Positions 30,243-39,809 are shown, numbered from the stretch's first letter. The stretch is 64,000 bases of DNA from Sideroxydans sp. (GCA_016124455.1 WGNQ01000017.1:41031-105030); one strand, 5' to 3'. The notes: generated by a model not told the origin, from the letters alone. Translations and numbers: made by a program.

Positions 30243-30740
30243 ATGACGACAGACGATCTGGTTTTACAGACCCTGCACAATTCCACCCTGACGGAAGAGT
30301 TGCGCGACGCCGAGATCGAGGCACTGGCGCGCATCATCACGGTACGCGAGTACAAGGCAGGCGAGGAAATCCTGAAGCCCGGCGATGCCGAGCTGAAAGA
30401 CACCCTGCTGATTCTCGGCAGCGGCGATGTGGAAGCGCACGCGGTGACCGGCGGCGAACAGATGACCCTGCACCTGCTGCAGCCCGGCGACCTCGCCGGC
30501 ATTATCGGCTTCGTCGGCGGCAACGTAATGCAGGTCAGTGCCACCATCGTCGCCAAGACCGACAGCAAAGTGCTGCTGCTGGACCGCGTACGTTTCGAGG
30601 CGCTGCTCAATTCGCAGCCGGCCATCGTCTACTACGTGATGCGCGGCATCGTGCGCAACGTGCACGGCATCGTGCGCCGCATGAACATGCAGTCGGTGGA
30701 GATGAGCAACTACCTGTACCGTAGCCACGGCCGTTACTAG
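30243..30740 (+). CDS. Cyclic-nucleotide-binding-domain protein without a DNA-binding domain
   Basis: 165 residues made almost wholly of a CAP_ED-type beta-barrel: [22 protein letters not shown], then [14 protein letters not shown] in the phosphate-binding cassette position, and [13 protein letters not shown] helical C-terminus ([16 protein letters not shown]) follows but no helix-turn-helix of Crp/Fnr type. The canonical cAMP-contacting R-x-S of Crp is not seen, so the ligand is unknown. It follows secA by 28 bp with GGGAGAAG as ribosome site, and precedes argJ by 11 bp. Confidence 0.8.
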   Translation: MTTDDLVLQTLHNSTLTEELRDAEIEALARIITVREYKAGEEILKPGDAELKDTLLILGSGDVEAHAVTGGEQMTLHLLQPGDLAGIIGFVGGNVMQVSATIVAKTDSKVLLLDRVRFEALLNSQPAIVYYVMRGIVRNVHGIVRRMNMQSVEMSNYLYRSHGRY

Positions 30741-30751
30741 AAGAGCGCAGC

Positions 30752-31969
30752 ATGCCGGTCAATCTTTCCGTACCTGTTGCGGCAGAATTGCTGCCCGTTG
30801 CCGGCGTCAAGCTGGGCACTGCGGCAGCCTCCATCAAGCGCCCCAACCACAAGGACCTGCTGCTCATCCAGCTGGATGACGGCGCGACCGTTGCCGGCGT
30901 GTTCACCAGCAACCGTTTCTGCGCCGCGCCGGTTACCGTGGCGCGCGAGCATCTCGCATCCGGGAAGGGCATCAAGGCGCTGGTGGTGAACACCGGCAAC
31001 GCCAATGCCGGTACCGGCGAGCAGGGCATGGCGGCGGCACGTGCCACGTGCGCGGAACTGGCCAGGTTGCTCGGTTGCACACCTGAGCAGGTATTGCCGT
31101 TTTCCACCGGCGTGATCATGGAGCCGCTGCCGCTCGCCAAGATTGTTGCGGGCCTGCCGCAAGCCATAGCCGGACTGAAAGCCGACAACTGGTTCGATGC
31201 CGCACATGCGATCATGACCACCGACATCGTCGCCAAGGCGGTGAGCAAGCAGGTGCAGATCGGCGGCAAGACCGTCACCGTCACCGGCATGTCCAAGGGC
31301 TCCGGCATGATCCACCCGAACATGGCCACCATGCTCGGCTACATCGCCACCGATGCCGCCGTGGCGCAGCCGCTGCTGCAGCAGATGGTGAAGCAGGCGG
31401 CCGATGCCTCGTTCAACTGCATTACCGTGGACGGCGACACGTCCACCAACGATGCGCTGATGCTGATCGCCACCGGCGGCAGCGGCGTGCAGGTCGACGC
31501 GGCAAACAGCGCGCAGCTGCAGGCCGCAATCAGCGAAGTGGCCGTGCTGCTGGCGCAGGCCATCGTGCGCGACGGCGAGGGCGCCACCAAGTTCATCACC
31601 ATCAGGGTAGAAGGCGGCAGGGACCTGGCCGAATGCAGGCAGATCGGCTATGCCATTGCCCATTCGCCGCTGGTCAAGACGGCGTTTTTCGCTTCCGACC
31701 CCAACCTCGGGCGTATCCTTGCCGCCATCGGTTATGCCGGCGTGGCCGACCTCGACGTGGCAGGACTTTCACTTTACCTGGATGACGTGCTGGTTGCCGA
31801 ACAGGGCGGCCGTGCCGCGAGCTACCGCGAGGAAGACGGGCAGCGCGTCATGCAGCAGAGTGACATTACCATACGCGTGGTGCTGGGGCGCGGGATCGCC
31901 AGCGCAACGCTGTGGACCTGCGATTTCTCATACGACTACGTCAAGATCAACGCAAGTTACAGAAGCTAG
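30752..31969 (+). CDS. argJ: Bifunctional glutamate N-acetyltransferase / amino-acid acetyltransferase
   Basis: Ornithine acetyltransferase, which recycles acetyl groups in arginine synthesis and can also make N-acetylglutamate. 405 residues. The autocleavage motif is in [14 protein letters not shown], the chain splitting before Thr193, which becomes the nucleophile of the beta subunit. Other signatures: [14 protein letters not shown] (oxyanion region), [10 protein letters not shown] and [16 protein letters not shown]. Whether it is mono- or bifunctional is not decidable by eye. Confidence 0.96.
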   Translation: MPVNLSVPVAAELLPVAGVKLGTAAASIKRPNHKDLLLIQLDDGATVAGVFTSNRFCAAPVTVAREHLASGKGIKALVVNTGNANAGTGEQGMAAARATCAELARLLGCTPEQVLPFSTGVIMEPLPLAKIVAGLPQAIAGLKADNWFDAAHAIMTTDIVAKAVSKQVQIGGKTVTVTGMSKGSGMIHPNMATMLGYIATDAAVAQPLLQQMVKQAADASFNCITVDGDTSTNDALMLIATGGSGVQVDAANSAQLQAAISEVAVLLAQAIVRDGEGATKFITIRVEGGRDLAECRQIGYAIAHSPLVKTAFFASDPNLGRILAAIGYAGVADLDVAGLSLYLDDVLVAEQGGRAASYREEDGQRVMQQSDITIRVVLGRGIASATLWTCDFSYDYVKINASYRS

Positions 31970-31988
31970 ACTTGTCGCTGGAGGTCTG

Positions 31989-32840
31989 ATGGACAAGCTG
32001 GACCGTTTTCTCGACCGCGCCGACCGCCTGCTGGAACGGCTGGAACGCATCCTGCCGAGGGTGTCCGCCCACAGCGCGCCGGACTGGAGTGCCGCGCACG
32101 CCTTTCGCTGGGAACGCGGCGCGTTGCAGCCGGTGGCGCACTACCATCATATCGGTCTCGCCGACCTGCTCGGCATCGACAGCCAGAAACAGCTCATCGA
32201 GCAGAACACGCGCCAGTTCGTGCAGGGACGTCCGGCCAACAACGTGCTGCTGACCGGCTCGCGCGGCACCGGCAAGTCCTCGCTGGTCAAGGCGCTGCTC
32301 AACGAATATGCGACAGACGGCTTGCGCGTGATCGAACTCGGCAAGCAGCAGCTGGCCGAGCTGCCGCAGATCATCGCGCTGGTTGCCGGGCGCCCCGAGC
32401 GTTTCATCCTGTATTGCGACGACCTGTCGTTCAACGCCGAGGAGCCGGGTTACCAGGCGCTGAAGGCCGCGCTCGACGGTTCGCTCGTGGCGTTCTCCGA
32501 CAACCTGCTGATTTACGCCACCTCCAATCGTCGGCATCTGATGCCCGAATCCATGCAGGACAATGCCGGCACGAAATATGTCGGCGACGAAATCCATCCG
32601 GCGGAAAGCGTCGAAGAAAAAATTTCGCTGTCGGAACGTTTCGGCCTCTGGCTGTCGTTCTATCCGTTTTCGCAGGATGAATACCTCGCCATCGTTGAAC
32701 ACTGGCTTGCGCATTTCGGCCTGGCAGGCGAGCCGGGCGGGGACGCGCGGCAGGCGGCGCTGCAGTGGAGCATACAACGCGGGTCGCGTAGCGGGCGGGT
32801 GGCGTGGCAGTTTGCAAGGGATTGGGCCGGGCGCCAGTAG
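31989..32840 (+). CDS. DUF815-type AAA+ ATPase
   Basis: 283 residues from ATG 31989, 19 bp after argJ. The P-loop GSRGTGKSSLVKALL lies near residue 93, and Walker B is FILYCDDLSFNAEEPGY; sensor-type YATSNRRHLMPE follows. This layout is the DUF815 family of uncharacterised P-loop ATPases. The gene regularly sits between argJ and a Nudix gene in betaproteobacteria, but no function is established. Upstream frame-open sequence belongs to argJ in another frame. Confidence 0.88.
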   Translation: MDKLDRFLDRADRLLERLERILPRVSAHSAPDWSAAHAFRWERGALQPVAHYHHIGLADLLGIDSQKQLIEQNTRQFVQGRPANNVLLTGSRGTGKSSLVKALLNEYATDGLRVIELGKQQLAELPQIIALVAGRPERFILYCDDLSFNAEEPGYQALKAALDGSLVAFSDNLLIYATSNRRHLMPESMQDNAGTKYVGDEIHPAESVEEKISLSERFGLWLSFYPFSQDEYLAIVEHWLAHFGLAGEPGGDARQAALQWSIQRGSRSGRVAWQFARDWAGRQ

Positions 32841-32928
32841 CCATCTTTTCTGCGAACGCGGAATCCAGCTAAAAGAAGGAAACTTGCTGCCGGTCAAGCG
32901 CCGGCGGTTCTGCTTTTGGAAGATTGAT

Positions 32929-33885
32929 GTGAATAGCCAGGCTGAAAATAAAAAAATCGTAGATGTCGCCGCTGCCGTGCTGCAAAAGCCCGACGGCATC
33001 TTCCTGCTGGCGCAAAGACCCAAAGACAAAATCTGGGCCGGCTACTGGGAATTCCCCGGCGGCAAGGTCGAGTCCGGCGAAACGCCGCATCATGCGCTGG
33101 TGCGCGAGCTGCGCGAAGAGCTCGGCATCGAGGTCGAAACCGCCTACCCGTGGATCATGCGCGTATTCACCTATCCGCATGCCACGGTGCGGCTGCATTT
33201 TTTCCGCGTTACACAATGGCAGGGGGAGCCGCATCCGCACGAAGGGCAGCAATTTTCCTGGCAGCCGGCATCGGCCGTGAAAGTTGGGCCGATGCTGCCG
33301 GCGAATGCGCCGGTGCTACGCGCGCTTTCGCTACCACCGCTGTATGCGATCAGCAACGTGCAGGAGCTGGGGGGCGGGGAGTTTTTGCGGCGGCTGGAGG
33401 TTGCGTTAAATAACGGCCTGCATCTGGTGCAGCTGCGCGAGAAAAGTATGGCGCGCAATGAACTGCGCGATCTCGCGCAGCAGATGCTGCCGTTGCTGCA
33501 TGCACAGGGTGCGAAGCTGTTGCTCAACGGCGATGTCGAACTTGCGCGCGAAATCGGCGCGGACGGGGTGCAGCTGACTTCGATGCAGCTGGCCGAGCTG
33601 GACGAGCGTCCTGCGGTGGAGTGGTGTGCAGCGTCCTGCCACAACGCGGAAGAGTTGCGCCGTGCCGAAGCGCTGGGTTGCGACTTCGTGCTGCTGTCGC
33701 CGGTGCTGCCGACACAGTCGCATCCGGGCGCACCGGTACTGGGCTGGGAAAAATTCGCGGCGCTTGCGGCGGAGTCGTCGATTCCGGTGTATGCGCTGGG
33801 CGGGCTGACGCATGCGGATGTGCAGGCCGCATGGCAGCATGGCGCGCATGGTATCGCGCTGCTGCGTCAGGCCTGGCTGGGGTAG
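32929..33885 (+). CDS. Nudix hydrolase (MutT-like) fused to a ThiE-like domain
   Basis: 318 residues from GTG 32929, which has GGAAG six bases upstream. Residues 8-130 form a MutT-type Nudix domain; the Nudix box runs G45 to I67 with E51, R59-E60-L61-x-E63-E64 all conserved, so 8-oxo-dGTP hydrolysis is plausible. Residues ~133-318 form a TIM-barrel like thiamine-phosphate synthase ([45 protein letters not shown]). In the ThiE half the usual N-D-R of the phosphate site reads N-G-D and the G-Q-E/D after GVHL reads T-S-M, so catalysis by this half is doubtful. The fusion itself is known in proteobacteria. The 3' end overlaps yacG (opposite strand) by 19 bp. Confidence 0.9.
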   Translation: MNSQAENKKIVDVAAAVLQKPDGIFLLAQRPKDKIWAGYWEFPGGKVESGETPHHALVRELREELGIEVETAYPWIMRVFTYPHATVRLHFFRVTQWQGEPHPHEGQQFSWQPASAVKVGPMLPANAPVLRALSLPPLYAISNVQELGGGEFLRRLEVALNNGLHLVQLREKSMARNELRDLAQQMLPLLHAQGAKLLLNGDVELAREIGADGVQLTSMQLAELDERPAVEWCAASCHNAEELRRAEALGCDFVLLSPVLPTQSHPGAPVLGWEKFAALAAESSIPVYALGGLTHADVQAAWQHGAHGIALLRQAWLG

Positions 33886-34064
33886 TCCGGATCTTCGTTC
33901 TGTTCTTCGGCCAGCGGGATGCGATAGCCTTCGTTGGCCCATTGGCCGAGGTCAACCAGCTTGCAGCGTTCGCTGCAGAACGGGCGGTACCGGCTTTCTG
34001 TTTCCCATACGACATCCTTGCCGCATTGCGGGCAGGCGACTACCGGTTTTTTCTTGTGCATCAT
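33867..34064 (-). CDS. yacG: DNA gyrase inhibitor / zinc-binding protein YacG
   Basis: 65-residue zinc protein; the E. coli homologue binds GyrB and inhibits gyrase. The four zinc cysteines are in CPQCGK (near 11-14) and PFCSERCK (near 30-34), a C-x2-C-x15-C-x3-C pattern. Two adjacent ATGs (34064, 34061) are possible starts. It follows zapD by 6 bp on the same strand, as in the coaE-zapD-yacG operon of E. coli, and converges on the Nudix-ThiE gene with a 19-bp overlap. Confidence 0.95.
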   Translation of the reverse strand: MMHKKKPVVACPQCGKDVVWETESRYRPFCSERCKLVDLGQWANEGYRIPLAEEQNEDPDYPSQA

Positions 34065-34070
34065 GACTAA

Positions 34071-34826
34071 TTAAAGCGAACAGAAGATCAGGTCGAAAGC
34101 GACATCCTGGTCGAACAGCGTGGTCTTGGCCGCATAGTTGGCGGCGATGAAGCGGATGTTGAGCGCGTATTTGTTGGCGCTGATTTCCGGGATGCAGGGC
34201 AGTTTGTCATCCAGGGTGATGCGCAGCATCTGCGCGATGCGCCCGCCCTGCATCTGCTGGAAATTGCCGTGATGCGCGGTGTAATGGTGCGCCTTGCCGC
34301 CTTCGCGCAGCAGCTTGAGCACTATGCTCAAGCCCTCGCGTAGCGGCAGCAGCGGCCCCAGCCATGCGCGCAGGTAGTTGCGCCGCAAGGCGGTGTCCTG
34401 CTGTTGCCAGAAGTGATAGGAAGGCAGGTCGAATTCGCAAGTGCCGCCGGGGATGCAGGCGCGTTGCTTGATGCTCATCAGCCATTCGTTTTCGCGCAGG
34501 TGCTGGCCGATCTTGCCGTTCATCGCGAGCAGCTCGTTGTTGGCGTGCTCGATCTGGTCGAGTACGGAGTCGAGCGCGTCTTCGGAAATTTCCGGGTTGT
34601 TGCGCAATGCGGTGAGCATGCGTTTCTGGCGTTCCATTTCCTGCAGCAGGTCGGCCTTGAGGTCGGCGCGGCTGGCGACTTCGAGAATTTCAAACAGCAC
34701 GCCAAGCGCGGCGTGGTGGTCGTCACTGGTGCCCCGTTCGATGAAATGCGTAATCCGGTCGTAGAGATCCTCAAGACGCAACAAGGTGCGGATGCGTTCG
34801 TTGAGGGGGAACTCGTAACTGATCAC
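34071..34826 (-). CDS. zapD: Cell division protein ZapD
   Basis: Cytoplasmic protein that crosslinks FtsZ filaments through the FtsZ C-terminal peptide. 251 residues (E. coli 247). Family landmarks: YEFPLNERIRTLLRLEDL at the N-terminus, a long helical domain, WLMSIKQRACIPGGTCEFDLPSYHFW, and a beta-domain ending in DVAFDLIFC. GTG start at 34826. With ftsZ in this window the partner pair is present. Lies between coaE and yacG. Confidence 0.96.
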   Translation of the reverse strand: MISYEFPLNERIRTLLRLEDLYDRITHFIERGTSDDHHAALGVLFEILEVASRADLKADLLQEMERQKRMLTALRNNPEISEDALDSVLDQIEHANNELLAMNGKIGQHLRENEWLMSIKQRACIPGGTCEFDLPSYHFWQQQDTALRRNYLRAWLGPLLPLREGLSIVLKLLREGGKAHHYTAHHGNFQQMQGGRIAQMLRITLDDKLPCIPEISANKYALNIRFIAANYAAKTTLFDQDVAFDLIFCSL

Positions 34827-34895
34827 GGTACCAGGGCGGAAGTAAGTAATTGGGTTGGAATTGGTTGTAAAAGATATATGGAGTACGGCATGACG

Positions 34896-35540
34896 TCAAA
34901 TGTTTCCTGAAGCCAGGGACAAATATCGCCGATGCAGCTGTTTCACTGGCGCCCGCAAATCGTCGATGCTGCCATCGTTGTGGATGACGTCGTCGGCATG
35001 GCACAGCCGTTCGGTACGGCTGAGCTGGTGCGCCATGATCGCATGCACTTCCTGCGCATTGAGCTTGCTGCGTTGCATGGTGTGCTCGATCTGGCGTTTT
35101 TCTGCGCAATCCACCACCAGCACGCGTTGCACCAGCCCGCGGTAGTTGGCGGTTTCCAGCAGGAGCGGGACGACCAGCAGCAGGTAGGGGGCGGCGTGGG
35201 CGGCGGCCTGCGCCAGCATTTCCGCGCGGATCAGCGGATGCAGGATGGCTTCCAGCTGCTGCTTGGCCGCGCTATCGGAAAAAACCCGCTGGCGCATGCG
35301 TTCCCTGTCCAGCGCACCGCGGTCGTTAATGTAGTCCGCACCGAAGCTTGCGCGGATGGCGGGGATGGCAGTGCCGGCAGGCTGTGTCAGCTGGTGCGAA
35401 ATCTGGTCGCTGTCTATGACCGTGGCGCCGCATGCGCGGAACAGGTCGGCCACGGTGCTTTTGCCGCTGCCGATGCCGCCGGTCAGGCCGACCGAGAATT
35501 TATTGGGGGGTGATTCCGTGCCGGCGGTGCGCGCATTCAT
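34896..35540 (-). CDS. coaE: Dephospho-CoA kinase
   Basis: Last step of coenzyme A synthesis: phosphorylates the 3'-OH of dephospho-CoA. 214 residues from ATG 35540, whose ATGA overlaps the pilD stop. P-loop GLTGGIGSGKSTVA is near residue 18; DSDQISHQL and the base/lid segment ILHPLIRAEM follow, and the LLVVPLLLET strand is typical. The open frame continues upstream, but that part is pilD read in another frame. Confidence 0.96.
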   Translation of the reverse strand: MNARTAGTESPPNKFSVGLTGGIGSGKSTVADLFRACGATVIDSDQISHQLTQPAGTAIPAIRASFGADYINDRGALDRERMRQRVFSDSAAKQQLEAILHPLIRAEMLAQAAAHAAPYLLLVVPLLLETANYRGLVQRVLVVDCAEKRQIEHTMQRSKLNAQEVHAIMAHQLSRTERLCHADDVIHNDGSIDDLRAPVKQLHRRYLSLASGNI

Positions 35541-36409
35541 GGCGCAGCGAGAAGTTGCAGGTAGCTGTGGGTCAGCGCTTGTCCCCAGAACAGCGCGATC
35601 AGCCCGCCGCCGGCAAGGTAGGGGCCGAACGGAATGGGTACGCTGCGCCCGTGGCGGGCGACGACGATCAGTGCGATGCCGACTATGGCGCCGACCAGCG
35701 AGGACAGCAGGATCACCAGCGGCAGCATCTGCCAGCCCATCCAGGCGCCGATGGCGGCCAGTAGCTTGAAGTCGCCGTAGCCCATGCCTTCCTTGCCGGT
35801 GAGCAGCTTGAACAGCCAGAACACGCTCCACAGCGCGAGGTAGCCGATGGCGGCGCCGAGGATGGCGCTATGCAGGCTGGCAAAGGTCGCGTTCAGGTTG
35901 AGCAGCAGTCCCAGCCACAGCAGCGGCAGGGTGATGCTGTCGGGCAGCAGCTGGGTATCGAAATCGATGAAGGTGAGCGCGACCAGCGCCCAGACGAACA
36001 GCAGCGCGCCCAGCGTTGCCATGCCGAAACCGAAATGCCAGGCGGCATAGGCGCTCAATATGCCGCACAGGGCCTCGACGACGGGATAGCGCATGGAGAT
36101 GCGGGCGCCGCATCCCTTGCACTTGCCGCGCAGCAGCAGGTAGCTGATGACCGGGATGTTTTCCAGCGCACCGATGGGATGGCCGCAGGCAGGGCAGGCG
36201 GAACGCGGCACCACCAGGTTGTAGTGCGGCGTTTCTTCCGCGGCGGTGCCGCTAAGCTCGGCACATTGCTGCCGCCATTCCCGTTCCATCATCCTGGGCA
36301 GGCGGTGAATCACCACGTTCAGGAAGCTGCCGACCATCAGGCCGAGCATGCCACACAGCGCGGTGAATAAAACGGCGGAGTCCTGCAGCAATTGAATGAG
36401 TGAGGTCAC
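35537..36409 (-). CDS. pilD: Type IV prepilin peptidase / N-methyltransferase
   Basis: Membrane aspartic protease that cleaves the leader of type IV prepilins and type II secretion pseudopilins and methylates the new N-terminus. 290 residues with about eight membrane segments. The cytosolic zinc loop has paired cysteines (CPACG and CKGCG), and the two catalytic aspartates are in FIDFDTQLLPD and GYGDFKLL. GTG start at 36409. Downstream of pilC by 64 bp, upstream of coaE with a 4-bp overlap. Confidence 0.96.
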   Translation of the reverse strand: MTSLIQLLQDSAVLFTALCGMLGLMVGSFLNVVIHRLPRMMEREWRQQCAELSGTAAEETPHYNLVVPRSACPACGHPIGALENIPVISYLLLRGKCKGCGARISMRYPVVEALCGILSAYAAWHFGFGMATLGALLFVWALVALTFIDFDTQLLPDSITLPLLWLGLLLNLNATFASLHSAILGAAIGYLALWSVFWLFKLLTGKEGMGYGDFKLLAAIGAWMGWQMLPLVILLSSLVGAIVGIALIVVARHGRSVPIPFGPYLAGGGLIALFWGQALTHSYLQLLAAP

Positions 36410-36473
36410 GGTATTTTGCTCAGTGATGTGAAAAGTGCGGCCATCGGCCGCACTCGAACGGTTGCGGCAAGGG

Positions 36474-37691
36474 TTAAACCACCTGGCCCATCTTGAAGAT
36501 CGGCAGGTACATCGCCACCACCATGCCGCCGATCAGCGTGCCGAGCACCACCATGATGATCGGTTCCATCAGGCTCGACAGGCCTTCCACCGCATCGTCC
36601 ACCTCGGCTTCATAGAAATCGGCGACCTTGCTCAGCATGGCGTCCAGCGAGCCGGCTTCCTCGCCGATTGCCACCATTTGCAGCACCATGCTGGGGAAGA
36701 CTTCCGTGTTCTGCATGGCCACGGTGAGGCTGTTACCGGTGCTGACTTCGCGCTGGATGGATTTGGTGGCGTCGAAATATACGGCGTTGCCGGAGGCGCC
36801 CGCTACCGAATCGAAGGCCTCTACCAGCGGTACGCCCGCGGCGAACATGGTGGACAGGGTACGCGTCCAGCGGGCGATGGTCGCCTTGCGGATCAGTTCG
36901 CCGAAGATCGGCAGGCGCAGCATGATGCGGTCCATCACCATCTGCATTTTTCGGTTGCGCTTCCAGGCGTACATGAAGCCGTAGATGCCGCCGCCGACGA
37001 TACCGAAGATGGCCCACCACCAGGCGACGAAGAAGTCTGAAATAGCCATTACCACCAGCGTCGGGCCGGGCAGGTCGGCGCCGAAGTTGGAGAATAGTTC
37101 CTTGAACGCGGGAATCACGAAGATCATGATCACCGCGGTGATGATGAAGGCCACCACGATGATGGAAACCGGGTAGAACAGTGCCGACTTGATCTTGCTC
37201 TTGATGGCGAGGATCTTTTCCTTGTAGCTGGCGAGGCGGTCGAGCAGGCTGTCCAGGATACCGGCGGCCTCACCGGCGCCGATCAGGTTGCAGTACAGTT
37301 CGTCGAAGTACAGCGGGTATTTGCGGAACGCCGTGCTCAGGCTGCTGCCGGTTTCCACGTCGGTCTTGATGTCCAGCAGCAGGCGCGCGACGGAGGGGTT
37401 GCTGTGTCCTTTGCCGACGATGTCGAAGGCCTGCAGCAAGGGCACACCGGAGCGCAGCATGGTAGCAAGCTGGCGCGTGAACAGGGTGATATCCTTTTCG
37501 GTGATCGGCTTGGTGCTGCCGCGGCGCTTCCTGACCTTGGTGACCTGGATGCCCTGGCGGCGCAGGTGGGCGGAAACGCTGGCCTCGCCGGCCGCGCGCA
37601 TTTCGCCTTTGACGATCTTGCCGGATTTATCCTTACCTTCCCACAGGTATTGGAATTCCTTTTCCTTGCCGGTCCTTTTGTCTACTGCCAT
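36474..37691 (-). CDS. pilC: Type IV pilus inner-membrane platform protein PilC
   Basis: GspF/PilC-family protein that connects the assembly ATPases to the growing pilus. 405 residues. An N-terminal ~60-residue cytoplasmic part (FQYLWEGKDKSGKIVKGEM) precedes two T2SSF domains: FTRQLATMLRSGVPLLQAF with PLYFDELYCNLIGAGEAAG, and WTRTLSTMFAAGVPLVEAF with FPSMVLQMVAIGEEAG. Three membrane segments flank them. pilB, which normally precedes pilC in this kind of locus, is absent here; a CNNM-family gene lies upstream instead. Confidence 0.96.
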   Translation of the reverse strand: MAVDKRTGKEKEFQYLWEGKDKSGKIVKGEMRAAGEASVSAHLRRQGIQVTKVRKRRGSTKPITEKDITLFTRQLATMLRSGVPLLQAFDIVGKGHSNPSVARLLLDIKTDVETGSSLSTAFRKYPLYFDELYCNLIGAGEAAGILDSLLDRLASYKEKILAIKSKIKSALFYPVSIIVVAFIITAVIMIFVIPAFKELFSNFGADLPGPTLVVMAISDFFVAWWWAIFGIVGGGIYGFMYAWKRNRKMQMVMDRIMLRLPIFGELIRKATIARWTRTLSTMFAAGVPLVEAFDSVAGASGNAVYFDATKSIQREVSTGNSLTVAMQNTEVFPSMVLQMVAIGEEAGSLDAMLSKVADFYEAEVDDAVEGLSSLMEPIIMVVLGTLIGGMVVAMYLPIFKMGQVV

Positions 37692-37776
37692 GACCTATCC
37701 TCAAATATAACTATTCATTGGCAATTGTCTCAATTCCTGGCAAATCATGCATGGCTTTATGCGGGTTGTAAAGCAA

Positions 37777-39063
37777 CTACTCGGCCAGTTTCGTGCGTAG
37801 CGCAGGAAATATTTTCACCACTTTCACTACGCGGTCCTGCGTCTGGATGATCTCCATCGGGTAGTCCGCGATTTTCAGGCTGGTGCCGGCTTCAGGGATG
37901 TCCTGCAGATGCTCCAGTATCAGTCCGTTCAGGGTCTTGGCGTCGCTCAGGGGGAGGTGCATGCCCAGCTTGCGGTTCAGGTCGCGCAGCGAGGTACCGG
38001 CTTCCACCAGGAAGCTGCCGTCTTCGTGGCGCAGGAACTTGCCGGTCTGCGCGGGAGACTGGGTGGTGAACTCGCCGACGATTTCTTCCAGGATGTTTTC
38101 CAGCGTGACCAGTCCGAGCAGTTCGCCGTACTCGTCCACCACCAGGCCCAGGCGGATGTGCCGTTCCTGGAAGTGCTGCAGCTGGGACAGCAAGGCGGTA
38201 TCGGAAGGGATGAAATAGGGTTCGTGCAGCAGTTCGCGCAGTTCGTCCGGCGTGAATGCTGCATGCTGCATCAGGCTCAGCGCGCGGCGCACATGCAGGA
38301 TGCCGATGATGTTGTCGAGCCTGTCCTCGAATACCGGCAGCAGGGTGTGGTGGCAGGTTGATAATTGCTGGCGCAGTATTTCAGGTTCTGCGTTCAGGTT
38401 GATCGCCTCGATCTGGTTGCGCGGCACCATCACGTCGTTGACCGCGATGCGTTCTATGTCCACCAGGTTGAGCAGCATTTTCTGGTGCTTGCGCGGCAGG
38501 AAGTTGCCCGCTTCCAGCACCAGCACGCGCAACTCTTCCAGCGTCAGTTTCTGTGTGCTCTGGTCGGTCTGGATCTTGATGCGGAACAGCCACAGTACGC
38601 TGCGCACGATGGCGGTGGCGATCGATACCACCGGATGGAACAGCCGGATCATCGGCGCCAGCGCATAGCTCGATGGCAGCGCAACGCGTTCCGGGTGGCT
38701 GGCGGCGATCACCTTGGGCATGATTTCGCTGAACACCAGGATGACGAAGGTGATGGACAGCGTGCCCAGCAGCAGCGCCGTGCTGTTGTCGTGGCCGAAC
38801 ATGCGCAGGATGATGACTTCGGTCAGGGTGGCGGAAGCGACGTTGAGCAGGGTGTTGCCGAACAGGATGGAGCCGAGCAGCTTGTCGGTCTGTGCCAGCA
38901 GTTTCGAGGTGAGTTTCGCGCTTTTGTTGCCCTTGCGCACCAGGTTGTTCAGCCGGTAGCGGTTCAGCGCCATCATGCTGGTTTCCGCGAGGGAGAAGAA
39001 ACCGGCGCAGGCCAGCAGCACAATCAGGATGATGAAGAGCGTGCTTAGCGACAGATCGTTCAA
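37777..39063 (-). CDS. CNNM/CorC-HlyC family membrane protein with CBS pair
   Basis: 428 residues. Residues 1-~180 are a DUF21/CNNM membrane domain with three or four helices and the ETSMMALNRYRLNNL and FGNTLLNVASATLTEV motifs; then two CBS domains (DVMVPRNQIEAIN and GLVVDEYGELLGLVTLENILEEIVGEF) and a C-terminal CorC_HlyC domain (DGSFLVEAGTSLRDLNR). Members such as E. coli YfjD/CorB are tied to magnesium or cobalt transport; the older label hemolysin is misleading. Start is TTG 39063 with AAGG upstream. Not in an obvious operon with pilC (85-bp gap). Confidence 0.9.
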   Translation of the reverse strand: MNDLSLSTLFIILIVLLACAGFFSLAETSMMALNRYRLNNLVRKGNKSAKLTSKLLAQTDKLLGSILFGNTLLNVASATLTEVIILRMFGHDNSTALLLGTLSITFVILVFSEIMPKVIAASHPERVALPSSYALAPMIRLFHPVVSIATAIVRSVLWLFRIKIQTDQSTQKLTLEELRVLVLEAGNFLPRKHQKMLLNLVDIERIAVNDVMVPRNQIEAINLNAEPEILRQQLSTCHHTLLPVFEDRLDNIIGILHVRRALSLMQHAAFTPDELRELLHEPYFIPSDTALLSQLQHFQERHIRLGLVVDEYGELLGLVTLENILEEIVGEFTTQSPAQTGKFLRHEDGSFLVEAGTSLRDLNRKLGMHLPLSDAKTLNGLILEHLQDIPEAGTSLKIADYPMEIIQTQDRVVKVVKIFPALRTKLAE

Positions 39064-39131
39064 AACGGGGCCTTAATTAAAGCGATGGGCCAAGTATCGT
39101 GGAGGCTGCAGGGGGTGTCAAGAAACCGGGG

Positions 39132-39809
39132 TCAGGATTGCAGGCGGTAGCGTACGGTGGTGCGCCAGCGGCTCTTTACGGGCTGGTTGTGCAGGATGGC
39201 CGGGGCGAAGCGCTGTTTGCGCAGCATGTCGAGCGCGGCGGTTTCGAAATAGCCGGGCGGCTGCGCGTGCAGCACGCTGACTTGATCGACTTCCCCGTGT
39301 TCGTTGATCAGCAGCGACAGCGTGACGCTGCCTTCGATGTCGGCAGTGCGGGCGCGGACCGGGTAGATTTGCTGCACCTCGCCCAGCAGGTGCGGCGGCA
39401 CGTCGAGCTGGCTGCCGTCGTAATAGGTAGTGGTGGAAATTTCGCCGGGTTGCGCGGCGCTTGTGGCGGCGGGCATGTGTGCTGCCACGGCAGGCGTTGC
39501 GGGGGCTGCCGGTGTGGCATCGGCCAGGTGCGTGAGATTGCCGGCCGCAGGAATATGGATGTGCGGTGGGCTGCGGTGGGCGGGACGTTGCGGGGTGGCC
39601 GGCGCAGCCTGTGCGGCCGGCTGCGCACTGAGGTCGGCCGCTGCAGCAACCAGGCGCACGGACAGAGGCTGCCCGCTATGGACCAGTGCCGGTGAATGGG
39701 CCGGTATGCCGAACAGCAGACCCAGGTGCAGCAACGCCGAGCTGCCGAGTGCCAGCGGCAGGCCGGCACCGGAACGGAACAGCTGGTCAGTGGCCGGACG
39801 ACGCACCAT
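39132..39809 (-). CDS. TonB-family energy transducer
   Basis: 225 residues from ATG 39809. A single membrane helix near the N-terminus (about 15-35, LALGSSALLHLGLLFGI) is followed by an Ala/Pro/His-rich periplasmic linker and a C-terminal TonB domain (about 135-225) with ADIEGSVTLSLLINEHGEV and YFETAALDMLRKQRFAPA. ExbB/ExbD are not nearby, so it probably uses a remote pair. It overlaps the 3' end of dsbC by 23 bp. Target receptor unknown. Confidence 0.85.
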   Translation of the reverse strand: MVRRPATDQLFRSGAGLPLALGSSALLHLGLLFGIPAHSPALVHSGQPLSVRLVAAAADLSAQPAAQAAPATPQRPAHRSPPHIHIPAAGNLTHLADATPAAPATPAVAAHMPAATSAAQPGEISTTTYYDGSQLDVPPHLLGEVQQIYPVRARTADIEGSVTLSLLINEHGEVDQVSVLHAQPPGYFETAALDMLRKQRFAPAILHNQPVKSRWRTTVRYRLQS

